64,000 nucleotides of DNA from Pseudoxanthomonas suwonensis. GTDB taxonomy: Bacteria > Pseudomonadota > Gammaproteobacteria > Xanthomonadales > Xanthomonadaceae. The position numbers and the translations under genes are program-made. Below, piece by piece: positions 33,421 through 43,719 of the stretch. Each line of letters opens with the position of its first letter. Position 1 is the stretch's first letter. A model generated the notes under the pieces. The model was given only the letters and a program-made list of their open reading frames with translations, was not told where the DNA came from and did not search any database. The stretch is from contig NZ_CP011144.1 in assembly GCF_000972865.1 (NCBI RefSeq), forward strand, positions 248,001 through 312,000, read 5' to 3'.

Positions 33421-34203
33421 ATGAGCGACCTCTCGCCGACCGAACGCTTCAGCGACCGCGTCGCCGATTACGTCCGCTACCGGCCCGACTATCCGCCGGC
33501 GCTGCTGGACTGGCTGCGGCGCGAACACGGCATCGGGCCGGACTGGCGGGTGGCCGACATCGGCGCCGGCACCGGCATCTCCTCCAGGCTGTTCCTCGAT
33601 GCCGGCCACGAGGTGGTCGCGGTCGAGCCGAACGCGGCGATGCGCGAGGCGGCGGCCACATGGCTGGGCGCAAACCCGCGCTTCAGCGTCGTCGACGGCC
33701 GCGCCGAGGCGACCACGCTGTCCGATGCGAGCGTCGACCTGGTCTGCGCGGCGCAGGCCTTCCACTGGTTCGACCAGCAGGCGGTCAAGCCGGAATGGCG
33801 CCGCATCCTGCGCCAGCGCCCCGATGGAACGCCGGGCCGGGTCGCGGTCTACTGGAACTCGCGGCGGCTGGCCGGCACGCCGTTCCTGGAAGGCTACGAG
33901 CGCCTGCTGCTGGACTACGGCCTGGACTACTCCAGCGTCTCCGAGCGCTACGGCGACGACGACCACATGCGCCGCTGGTTCGGCGACGGCCTGCGCGGGA
34001 TGGCGCGCTTCCCGCACTCGCAGCGTCTGGACTTCGAGGCACTGCGCGGGCGCCTGCTGTCGTCCTCGTACACGCCGCGCGCCGGCCACCCGCGGCACGC
34101 GCCGATGCTCCAGGCGCTGGAGCACCTGTTCGAGGCGACCGCCATGGAGGGCCAGGTCGACTTCGACTACGACACCCGCATCTTCGTCGGCGTGCCGGAC
34201 TGA
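33421..34203 (+). CDS. class I SAM-dependent methyltransferase
   Basis: A 260-residue cytoplasmic protein with motif [11 protein letters not shown], acidic residue in V-A-V-E-P-N, and C-A-A-Q-A-F-H-W-F typical of the UbiE/Tam-like methyltransferase-11 group. The substrate is unknown. It is followed after 12 bases by a phosphoesterase gene on the same strand. Confidence 0.87.
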   Translation: MSDLSPTERFSDRVADYVRYRPDYPPALLDWLRREHGIGPDWRVADIGAGTGISSRLFLDAGHEVVAVEPNAAMREAAATWLGANPRFSVVDGRAEATTLSDASVDLVCAAQAFHWFDQQAVKPEWRRILRQRPDGTPGRVAVYWNSRRLAGTPFLEGYERLLLDYGLDYSSVSERYGDDDHMRRWFGDGLRGMARFPHSQRLDFEALRGRLLSSSYTPRAGHPRHAPMLQALEHLFEATAMEGQVDFDYDTRIFVGVPD

Positions 34204-34215
34204 CGCGCAGCCGCC

Positions 34216-34956
34216 ATGCGCATCGCCGCCCTCTCCGACATCCACGGCAACCTGCCCGCGCTGGACGCGGTGCTGGCCGACATCCGGCGCCGCGGCTGCG
34301 ACCGGGTCGTCAACCTCGGCGACATCGTCTCCGGACCGCTGTGGCCGCGCGAGACGCTGGAACGGCTGCTCCCGCTGGCGCTGCCGACCATCGCCGGCAA
34401 CCACGAACGCCAACTGCTCGGCGAACCGGCCACGCTCGCCCCGTCCGACGCGCACGCGCGGCACGCGCTGGCGCCGGCGCAGCTGGACTGGGTGCGTGCG
34501 CTGCCGCCGCGGCTGCGCATCGACGACGTGCTGCTGTGCCACGGCACCCCGGACAGCGACCTCGACTACCTGCTCGACCAGATCACCGCACCGGTGCTGG
34601 GCCCTGCCGACGCAGCCAGCGTGGCCGCGCGCCTCGCGCATCCGGCCGCCGCCGGCGCCGGCCTGGTGCTGTGCGGGCATTCGCACACCCCGCGCGCGCT
34701 GCGCCTGGCCGACGGCCGGCTGGCCTGCAATCCCGGCAGCGTCGGCCTGCCGGCCTTCGCCACCGAATGGCCGGTGCCGCACCGGGCCGAGACCGGCTCG
34801 CCCGACGCGCGCTACGCCCTGCTGGAACGGCGCGGCGGACAGTGGCACGCGCAGTTGCTGGCGGTCCCGTACCCGCACGCCGAGGCGGCTGCGCGCGCGG
34901 CCACGCTCGGCCGCGCCGACTGGGCCCATGCCCTGCGCCACGGCCGGATGCCGTGA
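34216..34956 (+). CDS. calcineurin-like metallophosphoesterase
   Basis: A 246-residue enzyme of the YfcE/MJ0936-type family. Metal-ligand motifs are all present: S-D-I-H-G-N, G-D-I-V-S-G, G-N-H-E-R, C-H-G-T-P and G-H-S-H-T. It is most likely a cytoplasmic phosphodiesterase of unknown substrate. Downstream of the methyltransferase in the same orientation. Confidence 0.9.
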   Translation: MRIAALSDIHGNLPALDAVLADIRRRGCDRVVNLGDIVSGPLWPRETLERLLPLALPTIAGNHERQLLGEPATLAPSDAHARHALAPAQLDWVRALPPRLRIDDVLLCHGTPDSDLDYLLDQITAPVLGPADAASVAARLAHPAAAGAGLVLCGHSHTPRALRLADGRLACNPGSVGLPAFATEWPVPHRAETGSPDARYALLERRGGQWHAQLLAVPYPHAEAAARAATLGRADWAHALRHGRMP

Positions 34957-34996
34957 CCCGGGACACGCTGCACGCCACGCGGCCGGCGCCGCGTTC

Positions 34997-35005
34997 TGGG
35001 ATAAT
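34997..35005 (+). promoter_or_regulatory. putative extended -10 promoter
   Basis: TGGGATAAT (TGn plus GATAAT) lies about 86 bases upstream of the DUF4190 gene, in a gap of 134 bases; it could drive the DUF4190-pyrD-murB run. Confidence 0.5.
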
Positions 35006-35090
35006 CACCGCCCGCCGGACCCGCCATTCCCCCGTGGCCGCTCCGCGTCCGCCGCCGCACCCGCCTGCCCCCCGACAGGACTTCTCCTCC

Positions 35091-35372
35091 ATGAGCCAGA
35101 TCCGCCAGACCAGTTCCCTCGCCATCGCCAGCCTGGTATCGGGCATCCTCGGCTGGACCCTGCTGCCCTTCCTCGGCGCGCTCGTGGCGATCATCACCGG
35201 GCACATGGCGCGCGGCGAGATCCGCGCCGCCAACGGGCAGCTCGACGGCGACGGCCTGGCGGTCGCCGGGCTGGTGCTGGGCTGGGTGTCGATGGCGCTG
35301 ATCCTGGTCGCGATCGTGGTCGTGTTCGCGTTCCTGGGCGGCATCGCCTGGCTGGCCGCGATCAACGCCTGA
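35091..35372 (+). CDS. DUF4190 membrane protein
   Basis: A 93-residue protein with two long hydrophobic segments around residues 10-35 and 55-90. The pattern [21 protein letters not shown] and [10 protein letters not shown] is typical of DUF4190. The function is unknown. It ends 14 bases before pyrD and is probably co-transcribed with it. Confidence 0.85.
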   Translation: MSQIRQTSSLAIASLVSGILGWTLLPFLGALVAIITGHMARGEIRAANGQLDGDGLAVAGLVLGWVSMALILVAIVVVFAFLGGIAWLAAINA

Positions 35373-35386
35373 GGAACGCACCGGCG

Positions 35387-36442
35387 ATGTATTCCCTCGC
35401 ACGCCCGCTCCTGTTCACCCTGGATGCCGAACGCGCCCACGGACTGGGCCTGGGGGCGCTGGACCTGGCCTGGCGCAGCGGCGGCATCGGCCTGCTGGCG
35501 CGCCCGCGCGTGCCGCTGCCGACCAAGCTGCTGGGCCTGGTCTTCCCCAATCCGGTCGGCCTGGCCGCCGGCCTGGACAAGAACGGCGAGCACATCGACG
35601 CGCTGCTGGCGCTGGGCTTCGGCTTCATCGAGGTCGGCACGGTCACCCCGCGCGCGCAGCCGGGCAACCCCAGGCCGCGCATGTTCCGGCTGGTCGGCGA
35701 CGAGGCGCTGATCAACCGGCTCGGCTTCAACAACGCCGGTGTCGATGCACTGGTGCGCAACGTGGAACGCGCGCAGCGCAAGGACGGCCTGCTCGGCATC
35801 AACATCGGCAAGAACAAGGACACGCCCAACGAGGACGCCGCCAGCGACTACCTGCACTGCCTGGAGCGGGTCTACCCGCTGGCCGACTACATCACCGTCA
35901 ACATCTCCTCGCCCAACACCGCCGGCCTGCGCGAACTGCAGGAGGAACAGGCGCTGCGCCGCCTGGTCGGCACCCTGCGCGAGGCGCAGGAGCGCCTGGC
36001 CGCGCGGCACGGCAAGCGCGTGCCGGTACTGGTCAAGGTCGCCCCTGACCTGAGCGACGCGGACATCGACGCCGCCGCGCGTGTGCTGTCGGACCTGGCC
36101 GTGGACGGCGTGGTGGCGACCAACACCACCGTCGCCCGCACCGCGGTGCACGGCCATCGCCATGCCAGGGAGGCCGGCGGCCTGTCCGGCGCGCCGCTGA
36201 TGGGCCAGGCCACGCTGGTGCTGCGCCGGCTGCGCACGCGCCTGCCCGAATCGATCCCGCTGGTCGGTGTCGGCGGCATCCTCTCCGGCGCCGACGCGGT
36301 GGCCAAGATGGCCGCCGGCGCCAGCCTGGTGCAGTGCTACACCGGCCTGGTCTACCGCGGCCCGGAGCTGATCGGCGAGTGCGTCGACGCGATGCGCCGG
36401 CGCAAGGAATCGCCCAGCCGCGGCACGGCCAACGCCGAATGA
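35387..36442 (+). CDS. pyrD: dihydroorotate dehydrogenase (quinone), class 2
   Basis: A 351-residue membrane-associated flavoprotein oxidising dihydroorotate to orotate with quinone. It has an amphipathic N-terminal extension, [18 protein letters not shown], the catalytic Ser in [11 protein letters not shown] and [10 protein letters not shown] dihydroorotase gene, the preceding pathway step, is at 58463 and not linked in an operon. Confidence 0.96.
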   Translation: MYSLARPLLFTLDAERAHGLGLGALDLAWRSGGIGLLARPRVPLPTKLLGLVFPNPVGLAAGLDKNGEHIDALLALGFGFIEVGTVTPRAQPGNPRPRMFRLVGDEALINRLGFNNAGVDALVRNVERAQRKDGLLGINIGKNKDTPNEDAASDYLHCLERVYPLADYITVNISSPNTAGLRELQEEQALRRLVGTLREAQERLAARHGKRVPVLVKVAPDLSDADIDAAARVLSDLAVDGVVATNTTVARTAVHGHRHAREAGGLSGAPLMGQATLVLRRLRTRLPESIPLVGVGGILSGADAVAKMAAGASLVQCYTGLVYRGPELIGECVDAMRRRKESPSRGTANAE

Positions 36443-36482
36443 AAGAGCCTGCATCGCACATGCCGCCAGTGAACGCGCCGGC

Positions 36483-37523
36483 ATGACCGCACTGTTCCGC
36501 CTGCTGCACGACGCCGACCTCTCCGCCCGCAACACCTTCCGGGTTCCCGCGCGCGCGCCGTGGCTGCTGGAAGTCAACGACCCCGGCTCGCTGGCCGAAG
36601 CGCTGGACCTGGAACAGGTCCGTGGCCTGCCGCTGCTGATGCTGGGCGGCGGCAGCAACCTGCTGTTCGCCGGCGACGCCCCGGGCGTGGTGGTGGCGCT
36701 GCGCGCGTGCGGCATGGCCATCATCGGGGACCGCGGCGACCGTGCGATCGTGCGCGCCGAGGCCGGCGCCGACTGGCACGGCCTGGTGATGTGGAGCCTG
36801 GACCAGGGGCTGTGCGGACTGGAGAACCTGGCACTGATCCCCGGCAGCGTCGGCGCCGCACCGATCCAGAACATCGGCGCCTACGGCGTGGAAATCGGCG
36901 AACGCATCGTCGCGGTGGAGGCCTGGGACCGCGACGCCGCGCGCATGCTGCGGCTGGACCGCGCCGGCTGCGCCTTCGGCTACCGCGACAGTGCGTTCAA
37001 GCGCCAGCCCGAGCGCTGGATCGTCACCGCGGTGGAACTGGAACTGCCGCGCGGCGCGGCGCCGCGCCTGGACTATGCCGGCATCGGCGAGGAACTGGCG
37101 GCCATGGGCGTGGCCACGCCGGCCGCGCGCGACGTGGCCGAGGCGGTGATCCGCATCCGCCGGCGCAAGCTGCCCGACCCGGCCGTGGTCGGCAACGCCG
37201 GCAGCTTCTTCAAGAACCCGATCGTGCCGGCCGCGCAGGCGCAGGCGCTGCAGGACGCGAATCCGCGCCTGCCGGCGTTCCCCGGCGACGGCGACGGCAC
37301 GCGCAAGCTGTCGGCCGCCTGGCTGATCGACGCCTGCGGCTGGAAGGGCACGCGCGAAGGCGACGCCGGGGTCTCGGCCGCGCACGCGCTGGTGCTGGTC
37401 AACCATGGCGATGCCAGCGGCCTGCATCTGCTGGAACTGGCGCGCCGGATCGCCGGCTCGGTGCGCGAGCGCTTCGGCGTGGCGCTGGAACCGGAGCCGC
37501 GCATCGTCGGCGCGGGCTGGTGA
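36483..37523 (+). CDS. murB: UDP-N-acetylenolpyruvoylglucosamine reductase
   Basis: A 346-residue FAD enzyme for the second committed step of peptidoglycan precursor synthesis. Features: N-T-F-R-V at the N-terminus, G-G-G-S-N-L-L-F, G-L-E-N-L-A-L-I-P-G-S-V-G-A-A-P-I-Q-N-I-G-A-Y-G-V-E, the active Ser in N-A-G-S-F-F-K-N-P and a type I C-terminal part (A-W-L-I-D-A-C-G-W-K-G). It starts 40 bases after pyrD. Confidence 0.96.
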   Translation: MTALFRLLHDADLSARNTFRVPARAPWLLEVNDPGSLAEALDLEQVRGLPLLMLGGGSNLLFAGDAPGVVVALRACGMAIIGDRGDRAIVRAEAGADWHGLVMWSLDQGLCGLENLALIPGSVGAAPIQNIGAYGVEIGERIVAVEAWDRDAARMLRLDRAGCAFGYRDSAFKRQPERWIVTAVELELPRGAAPRLDYAGIGEELAAMGVATPAARDVAEAVIRIRRRKLPDPAVVGNAGSFFKNPIVPAAQAQALQDANPRLPAFPGDGDGTRKLSAAWLIDACGWKGTREGDAGVSAAHALVLVNHGDASGLHLLELARRIAGSVRERFGVALEPEPRIVGAGW

Positions 37524-37566
37524 ACGCGACTCCACCGATCCCCGCGCGGACGCGCACGATGCTGGC

Positions 37567-38478
37567 ATGACCTCCACCCATTCCACCCACTGGCGCGCGG
37601 CGCGGCTGATGCTCGGCAGCACGGTGATGTTCGGGCTGATGGCGGTGGTGATCCGCCTGGCCTCGGCGCACCTGCACACCTTCGAGATCGCCTTCTTCCG
37701 CAACTTTTTCGGCCTGCTGGCGGCGCTGCCGCTGCTGCTGCGCCACGGGCCGGGGTTCCTGCGCACCACCCAGTTCCCGCGTTACCTGTTCCGCTGCCTG
37801 GTCGGGATCTGCTCGATGCTGGCCGGCTTCTGGGCGATCGGCCACCTGCCGCTGGCGCAGGCGGTGTCGCTGTCGTATTCCACGCCGCTGTTCGTGACCA
37901 TCGCCGCGGCCGCGCTGCTCGGCGAACAGGTGCGCGCGCGGCGCTGGCTGGCGGTGGCGCTGGGCTTCGTCGGCGTGCTGCTGATCGTGCGCCCGGGCAG
38001 CGCCGAGTTCAGCATGGGTACGCTGGTGGCGCTGCTGGCGGCGCTGCTGTCGAGCATCGTCGCGATCCAGATCAAGCAGCTGTCGGCCACCGAGCCGGCC
38101 GACCGCATCGTCATCTGGACCACCCTGCTGTGGGTGCCGATGTCGCTGCTGCCGGCGCTGGGCGTGTGGCAGTGGCCGCAGGGCATCGTCTGGCTGTGGG
38201 TGGTGGCCGCCGGCGTATGCGGCACGGCCGGACACATGCTGTGGACGCGCGCGCTCAAGCTGGGCGAGGTCTCGGCGCTGACCCCGATCAGCTTCATGCA
38301 GTTGCCGCTCGTGGTCCTGTTCGGCTGGCTGCTGTTCGACGAGACGCTGGACCGCTGGACCGTGGTCGGCGCGGCGGTGATCCTGGGCGCCAACGCCTAC
38401 ATCGCCCACCGCGAAGCAACCCTGGCCCGCCGCGCCTCCTCCGAGGGCGCCAGCGCGGCGGCCAAGCCGGGCGAATAG
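37567..38478 (+). CDS. DMT-superfamily (EamA) transporter
   Basis: A 303-residue inner-membrane protein with ten hydrophobic segments arranged as two EamA repeats (each about 135 residues; the first contains F-F-R-N-F-F-G-L-L, the second contains G-H-M-L-W-T-R-A-L and P-L-V-V-L-F-G-W). Substrate unknown. The ATG lies 43 bases after the murB stop. Confidence 0.88.
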   Translation: MTSTHSTHWRAARLMLGSTVMFGLMAVVIRLASAHLHTFEIAFFRNFFGLLAALPLLLRHGPGFLRTTQFPRYLFRCLVGICSMLAGFWAIGHLPLAQAVSLSYSTPLFVTIAAAALLGEQVRARRWLAVALGFVGVLLIVRPGSAEFSMGTLVALLAALLSSIVAIQIKQLSATEPADRIVIWTTLLWVPMSLLPALGVWQWPQGIVWLWVVAAGVCGTAGHMLWTRALKLGEVSALTPISFMQLPLVVLFGWLLFDETLDRWTVVGAAVILGANAYIAHREATLARRASSEGASAAAKPGE

Positions 38479-38671
38479 CCGACGCAGGCCTGCGCGGCGA
38501 GAAGGCCGCGGACCGGAAAACGGGTTCGTCGCCGGACTCCACGGGAAGGCGGCCCGGTTCCTGGGTGGAAGGCGGCTGCCATCGCGAGACGGGGGACGCC
38601 GTCTTCGGTATGAGTGGCCCTCCTGTGAGGCAAAAGCGTCGCTTTGGCCGGGGCCGCCGTCCCATCGGGGT

Positions 38672-38770
38672 ATGACGGTCGTGGCTTCGATCAGAAGAGC
38701 AATAACTAAAGACAAAGGCATCCCTCAACCTTCCCCTTCGTCTGCGGCGAAAGCGAGGGAGCAAGGCCTG
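38672..38770. repeat. CCCTCCCCTTCGC-type dispersed repeat, copy 2
   Basis: GTGGCTTCGATCAGAAGAGCAA and the terminal CTTCCCCTTCGTCTGCGGCG correspond to the copy at 11254. First of four repeats that fill the gene-free stretch 38479-39326. Confidence 0.6.
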
Positions 38771-38787
38771 CGACGGCGCTGCCTTCT

Positions 38788-38882
38788 GTAGGAGCACAGC
38801 TTGCTGGCGACACGGGCGTCGGAACCACAAGGGCATCGTTTGTGCCGACGGCGTCGGGTCGCCGGCTGAACCCGGCTCCTAC
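38788..38882. repeat. GTAG-bounded REP doublet (asymmetric)
   Basis: Left arm GTAGGAGCACAGCTTGCTGG, right arm GCCGGCTGAACCCGGCTCCTAC: the two arms belong to different REP sequence subtypes, unlike the fully symmetrical copies at 15981 and 23555. Confidence 0.85.
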
Positions 38883-38908
38883 AACAGCCACGGCGCGGCC
38901 GCTTTTCT

Positions 38909-39003
38909 GTAGGAGCTGACTTCAGTCGGCGACACGGGCGTCGGGATTGCGAGGGCGTCGCCTGGGCCAACGGTGTCGGATCGCGGGCAAGCCCGGCTCC
39001 TAC
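38909..39003. repeat. GTAG-bounded REP doublet (asymmetric)
   Basis: GTAGGAGCTGACTTCAGTCG on the left, GATCGCGGGCAAGCCCGGCTCCTAC-type arm on the right; 26 bases after the previous REP, forming a cluster. Confidence 0.85.
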
Positions 39004-39072
39004 AGAACAGCGCGACGACGGCTGTTTCCTCCCGGCACTGGAACGCAGCCACGCCCCGGGCGCTCCCGAAGA

Positions 39073-39177
39073 CGTGGCAGGCCGGGTGTGTTGCGGCAGC
39101 GGCCATGGATGGCCGCTTCGGCGAGTCGGCACATGGATGTGCCGTCGAGCCGACCGCAACACACCCGGCCTGCCACG
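39073..39177. repeat. 105-base palindromic stem element, copy 2
   Basis: A perfect 24-bp outer stem runs inward from CGTGGCAGGCCGGGTGTG on the left to the complementary CACACCCGGCCTGCCACG on the right and is continued by TTGCGG/CCGCAA. It encloses the hairpins GCGGCCA-tgga-TGGCCGC and TCGGCACA-tgga-TGTGCCG. Compared with the copy at 11515 the stem differs at several positions with matching changes on the other side. Confidence 0.88.
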
Positions 39178-39326
39178 GCTCAGCCCGAAGCCGACCACCC
39201 CAATCGCTCTTGCCGCTGCCGTTGCAGTCGCAGCGCGGACCCAGCGCCCCGGATCGGCGAGGAAGCAAAAAACCACCCGAATCCTTGCCCTCGACGCGAC
39301 CGATCCAGTATCATGCGCGGCCTTGT

Positions 39327-39405
<79 letters not shown>

Positions 39406-39434
39406 GATCCAACGCCATGCGGTATGGCACGCAG

Positions 39435-39455
39435 ACCGGCCTCGCGCCGGTTTTT
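39435..39455 (+). terminator. intrinsic terminator after tRNA-Pro
   Basis: ACCGGC-CTCGC-GCCGGT hairpin followed by TTTTT, 31 bases after the tRNA. Confidence 0.7.
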
Positions 39456-39504
39456 GCTTTTCCGGGCCTCGCAGGCCCGGCCGTATCGCCCGCCCCGGCC
39501 GCCG

Positions 39505-40761
39505 ATGACCGCTCGCACGCCCCCGCAGCACACCACCGCCCCGCTCGCCGGCCGGGCACTGGTCCTGGCCGGCATCCTGCTGTCGGCATTCAACCTGCGC
39601 ACCGCGGTCACCTCGCTGACGCCGCTGCTCGACGTGCTCGGCGCCGAGTTCGGCTTCGGCCCGACCGTCGCCGGCCTGCTCGGCATGGTTCCCACCGCCG
39701 CCTTCGCGGTGGCCGGCGTCGGCACCCCGCGGCTGGCCCATCGCCTCGGGCTGGAGCGCACCGCCGTGCTGTCGATGGCACTGGCCGCCGCCGGCCTGCT
39801 TTGGCGCTCGCTGACCGGCGGCACCGGCGGCCTGCTGGTCGCCTCGACCGTGGCCCTGGCCGGCATGGGCATCGGCAACGTGATCCTGCCGCCGCTGGTC
39901 AAGCGCTATTTCCCGGACCGGGTCGGGCCGGTCAGCAGCCTGTACATCACCGTGTTGCAGGTCGGCACGATCCTGCCGGCGCTGCTGGCCGTGCCGTTGG
40001 CCGATGCCGCCGGCTGGCGGATCTCGATGGGTGTGTGGACCCTGCTGGCGGCGGCCGCGATCCTGCCCTGGCTGGGCGTGCTGCGGATCGAGCGCCGCGC
40101 CGGCAGCGAACTGGCGCGGCTGCACGACCGCGCGGTGCGGCCGGGCGACGAGGCCCCGGAACTGGCCGCGCCGCCGCCGCGCGGAAGGGTCTGGCGCACG
40201 GGCCTGGGCTGGGGCCTGGCGCTGATGTTCGGCATGACCTCGCTGGTGACCTACGCCATGTTCACCTGGCTGCCGAAGCTGCTGGTCGAGGCCGGGGCCA
40301 GCCCGGCCTTCGGCGGCACGATGCTGGCGCTGTTCTCCGCGCTGGGCCTGGTCGGCGCACTGGCGATGCCGACACTGGCCGCGCGCATGCGCAATCCGCT
40401 GCCGATCGCGCTGTTCTGCGCGGTGTGCCACCTGTCCGCCTTCGCCGGCCTGCTGTGGGCGCCGATGGCCGCGCCGCTGCTGTGGGTGGCGCTGCTGGGG
40501 CTGGGCCCGAGCACCTTCCCGCTGGCGCTGACCCTGGTCAACCTGCGCACGCGCACGCCGGCCGCGTCGGCGGCCCTGTCCGGCTTCGCGCAGGGCGTGG
40601 GCTACGGCCTGAGCTGCCTGGGCCCGCTGCTGTTCGGCTGGCTGCACGAGCGCAGCCACGGCTGGGGACTGCCGTTCGCGTTCCTGGTGCTGTGCGTGGG
40701 CGTGATGCTGGCCGGGGCCTGGCTGGCGTGCCGGCCGGGGTTGCTCGAGGAGCGCTGGTAG
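39505..40761 (+). CDS. MFS transporter, CynX/NimT-like
   Basis: A 418-residue carrier with 12 hydrophobic segments. Motifs such as [30 protein letters not shown] and F-W/T-W-L-P-like T-W-L-P-K-L-L match the cyanate/nitroimidazole transporter group. The chosen ATG (M-T-A-R-T-P) avoids an N-terminal extension that would read through the tRNA-Pro terminator. Convergent with proA; substrate unproven. Confidence 0.87.
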   Translation: MTARTPPQHTTAPLAGRALVLAGILLSAFNLRTAVTSLTPLLDVLGAEFGFGPTVAGLLGMVPTAAFAVAGVGTPRLAHRLGLERTAVLSMALAAAGLLWRSLTGGTGGLLVASTVALAGMGIGNVILPPLVKRYFPDRVGPVSSLYITVLQVGTILPALLAVPLADAAGWRISMGVWTLLAAAAILPWLGVLRIERRAGSELARLHDRAVRPGDEAPELAAPPPRGRVWRTGLGWGLALMFGMTSLVTYAMFTWLPKLLVEAGASPAFGGTMLALFSALGLVGALAMPTLAARMRNPLPIALFCAVCHLSAFAGLLWAPMAAPLLWVALLGLGPSTFPLALTLVNLRTRTPAASAALSGFAQGVGYGLSCLGPLLFGWLHERSHGWGLPFAFLVLCVGVMLAGAWLACRPGLLEERW

Positions 40762-40826
40762 GCGTCGGGCTTGCCTGCGACGCGATGCCGTCCATGCAGG
40801 CGGCGCTGCAAGCCGTGCTCTCAACT

Positions 40827-40922
40827 GTAGGAGCCCACTTCAGTGGGCGACACGGGCGTCGGAACCATGGGGGAGTCGCCTGCGCCGACGGCGTCGTGTC
40901 GCCGGCTGAACCCGGCTCCTAC
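40827..40922. repeat. GTAG-bounded REP doublet
   Basis: GTAGGAGCCCACTTCAGTGG left arm, GCCGGCTGAACCCGGCTCCTAC right arm; lies between the convergent transporter and proA genes. Confidence 0.9.
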
Positions 40923-40947
40923 AGGAAGGTGCGACGCCGGGCGGGCG

Positions 40948-42228
40948 TCACAGCAGGTCGGGGTGGCGTACCTGGCCGTCGCCGCGGACCACGAAACGCT
41001 CCACGGTCAGCGCCTCCAGGCCCATCGGCCCGTAGGAATGCAGGCGCGTGGTGGAGATGCCGATCTCCGCGCCCAGACCCAGCTCGCCGCCGTCGGAGAA
41101 GCGCGAGGAAGCATTGACCATCACCACCGCCGAGCGCAGCGAGTCGACGAAGCGCCGCGCCGCGGCCTCGTCGCCGCTGGCGATCACCTCGGTGTGGTCG
41201 GAGGTGTAGCGGCGGACATGGTCGATGGCCGCGTCCAGGTCCGGGACCACGCGCACGGCGATGATCAGGTCGAGGAACTCGGCGGCGTAATCGTCCTCCG
41301 TCGCCGGCTTCGCATCGGCCACGAGCGCGCACGTGGCCTCGTCGCCGCGGACCTCCACACCACGGGCGCGCAGTGCCGCGGCGGCCTGCGGCAGGAACGC
41401 CGCGGCCACGTCGGCGTGCACCAGCAGCGTCTCCAGCGCGTTGCACACGCCTGGGCGCGAGGCCTTGCCGTCCAGCAGCAGGCGCAGCGCCAACTCCAGG
41501 TCGGCGGCGCGGTCCACGTACAGGTGGCACACGCCCTTGTAGTGCTTGATCACCGGCACCCGCGCGTGCTCGGCGACGAAGCGGATAAGGCCCTCGCCAC
41601 CGCGCGGGATGGCCAGGTCGACGATATCGGTGAGCTGCAGCAGCTCGAGCATGGTCTCGCGGCGCAGGTCGGCGACCAGGGTCAGCACCGCCTCGTCCAG
41701 GCCGGCCTCGCGCAGGGCGCGCTGCAGCGCCGCGGCGATCGCGGTGTTGGAATGGATCGCCTCCGAGCCACCACGCAGGATCACGCCGTTGCCGGCCTTG
41801 ATGCACAGCGCCGCCGCGTCGGCGGTCACGTTGGGACGGGCCTCGTAGATCATGGCGATGACGCCCAGCGGCACGCGCACGCGCTCGACGCGGATGCCGT
41901 TGGGACGGGTTTCGCGCCGGGTCACCTGGCCGACCGGGTCCGGCAGCGCGGCGACCTCGCGCAGCGCGTCGGCGATGCCGGACAGGCGCTTGCCGTCCAG
42001 GGCCAGGCGGTCGAGCATGGCCCCGGCGATGCCCTTGGCCCGCGCTGCCTCCAGGTCGCGCGCGTTGGCGGCGAGGATGGCGTCGGCGTCGTCCTCCAGC
42101 GCCTGCGCCATCGCCCGCAGCAGCGCGTCCTTGGCCGCGGTGTCCAGCTGTGCCAGCGCCTGCGCGGCGGCGCGGCAGCGCAGCGCCTGGTCCCTGATTC
42201 CACTGGCCGTACCGCCGACTTCGGTCAT
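40948..42228 (-). CDS. proA: gamma-glutamyl phosphate reductase
   Basis: A 426-residue NADPH enzyme producing glutamate semialdehyde for proline. Marks are [29 protein letters not shown] and the catalytic Cys in [11 protein letters not shown]. The start is the ATG of M-T-E-V-G-G. It is the last gene of the arginine-proline run, separated from proB by 338 bases that hold a REP doublet and a solitary half-REP. Confidence 0.96.
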   Translation of the reverse strand: MTEVGGTASGIRDQALRCRAAAQALAQLDTAAKDALLRAMAQALEDDADAILAANARDLEAARAKGIAGAMLDRLALDGKRLSGIADALREVAALPDPVGQVTRRETRPNGIRVERVRVPLGVIAMIYEARPNVTADAAALCIKAGNGVILRGGSEAIHSNTAIAAALQRALREAGLDEAVLTLVADLRRETMLELLQLTDIVDLAIPRGGEGLIRFVAEHARVPVIKHYKGVCHLYVDRAADLELALRLLLDGKASRPGVCNALETLLVHADVAAAFLPQAAAALRARGVEVRGDEATCALVADAKPATEDDYAAEFLDLIIAVRVVPDLDAAIDHVRRYTSDHTEVIASGDEAAARRFVDSLRSAVVMVNASSRFSDGGELGLGAEIGISTTRLHSYGPMGLEALTVERFVVRGDGQVRHPDLL

Positions 42229-42312
42229 TTCCGGTTCCTCGCGTTCCCGGCCGGGCCGGGGGTCTGGTCGCCTCAGGCGGAAGACGTCGTACGACGCCGC
42301 GCCGTTGCTGCT

Positions 42313-42408
42313 GTAGGAGCCGGGTTCAGCCGGCGACACGACGCCGTCGGCACAGGCGACTCCCTCATGGTTCCGACGCCCGTGTCGCCGGCTGAAGCCA
42401 GCTCCTAC
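42313..42408. repeat. GTAG-bounded REP doublet between proB and proA
   Basis: GTAGGAGCCGGGTTCAGCCG on the left, CGGCTGAAGCCAGCTCCTAC on the right, with the conserved CGACACGACGCCGTCGGCAC and GACGCCCGTGTCG interior. Confidence 0.92.
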
Positions 42409-42490
42409 AGAAGAACCGCACGGATCATTCAACTTCGCTGCGCGCGGTGGCGCATTCTTCTACCTTGGGCAACACGCCACATCATGGCGC

Positions 42491-42530
42491 GATTCCGACG
42501 CCCGTGTCGCCGGCTGAACCCGGCTGCTAC
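42491..42530. repeat. solitary half-REP
   Basis: CCGACGCCCGTGTCGCCGGC followed by TGAACCCGGCTGCTAC is the right half of the REP doublet, 80 bases after the complete copy, with no left partner; the core CTCCTAC is altered to CTGCTAC. Confidence 0.75.
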
Positions 42531-42566
42531 AAGTTGCGTCGGCAACCGATGGCGCAACGACTGGAG

Positions 42567-43715
42567 TCACAGCAGCACCAGGTCGTCGCGGTGGATCACG
42601 TTGCCGCCGTAGTTGTAGCCCAGGATCGACTCGATGTCGCGCGAGTGGCGGCGCGCGATGCGGCGTACGTCGAGCGCCGAGTACTGGCTGATGCCGCGGG
42701 CGACGCGGTGCTCGCCGTCGCCGTCGCGCAGTACCACCTCGATCATGTCGCCGCGGCGGAAGTCGCCCTCGGCACCGACCACCCCGCCCGGCAGCAGCGA
42801 GGCACCCTTCCCCGCCAGCGCCGCGGCCGCGCCTGCGTCGACCAGGATCGCGCCCGGCTCCACCGGCGCATGCCGCAGCCAGTACTTGCGCGCGGCGATC
42901 CGGCTGCGCGCGGCGCGGATCCGGGTGCCCTGCAGGCGGTCGTGGGCCAGCTCGCGCAGCACCTCGGCGCGGCGACCGTTGAACAGCACCGTGTCGATGC
43001 CGGCAGCGCCGGCCTTGGCCGCCGCTTCCAGTTTCGTGCGCATGCCGCCGGTGCCCATGGCGTTGTCGCTGCCGCCGGCCATGGCGAACACCTCCGGGGT
43101 CAGCTCGGCCACTTCCGGCAGCAGCTTCGCAGCAGGATTCGTGCGCGGGTTGGCGTCGTACAGGCCGTCGATGTCGGTGGCGATGAACAGCACGTCGGCG
43201 TCGATCAGCGCGGCGACGATCGCAGCGAGGTTGTCGTTGTCGCCGAGCTTGAGCTCGTCCACCGACACGGTGTCGTTCTCGTTGACCACCGGCAGCGCGC
43301 CCAGCCGCAGCAGCTCGTTGAGGGTGGCGCGGGCGTTGAGGTAGCGGCGGCGGTTGCGCAGGTCGTCGTGGGTCAGCAGCACCTGCGCCACCGGGCGCTC
43401 GAAGAAGCGCTGCCACAGGCCGATCAGCTGCGCCTGGCCGAGCGCGGCCAGCGCCTGCCGTGCGGCCATCGCCGCACCGGCCTCCTCGGCCCTGGGCAGG
43501 ATCGCGCGGCCGGCGGCGACCGCGCCGGAGGAGACGATCACCACCTCGCGCCCGGCGGCCAGGCTGGCGGAGACGAACTGGGCCAGGCCCAGGGCGAAGC
43601 GCGGCGACAGGCCGCCGCCATCGGCGGCGAGCAGGCTGCTGCCGACCTTGAGCACTGCCCGCCGCCACGACGGCAGGACCTGGATGTTCTGCGTTGCGGC
43701 GGGTTCGGCGTTCAT
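42567..43715 (-). CDS. proB: glutamate 5-kinase
   Basis: A 382-residue enzyme for the first step of proline synthesis. The amino-acid-kinase domain occupies residues 15-270 (V-L-K-V-G-S-S-L-L, V-S-S-G-A-V-A-A-G, N-E-N-D-T-V-S, G-T-G-G-M-R-T-K-L), and a C-terminal PUA domain follows (I-L-V-D-A-G-A-A-A-A-L). The start lies four bases after the stop of the YCII gene, so the two are almost certainly co-transcribed. Confidence 0.96.
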   Translation of the reverse strand: MNAEPAATQNIQVLPSWRRAVLKVGSSLLAADGGGLSPRFALGLAQFVSASLAAGREVVIVSSGAVAAGRAILPRAEEAGAAMAARQALAALGQAQLIGLWQRFFERPVAQVLLTHDDLRNRRRYLNARATLNELLRLGALPVVNENDTVSVDELKLGDNDNLAAIVAALIDADVLFIATDIDGLYDANPRTNPAAKLLPEVAELTPEVFAMAGGSDNAMGTGGMRTKLEAAAKAGAAGIDTVLFNGRRAEVLRELAHDRLQGTRIRAARSRIAARKYWLRHAPVEPGAILVDAGAAAALAGKGASLLPGGVVGAEGDFRRGDMIEVVLRDGDGEHRVARGISQYSALDVRRIARRHSRDIESILGYNYGGNVIHRDDLVLL

Positions 43716-43719
43716 GCGC

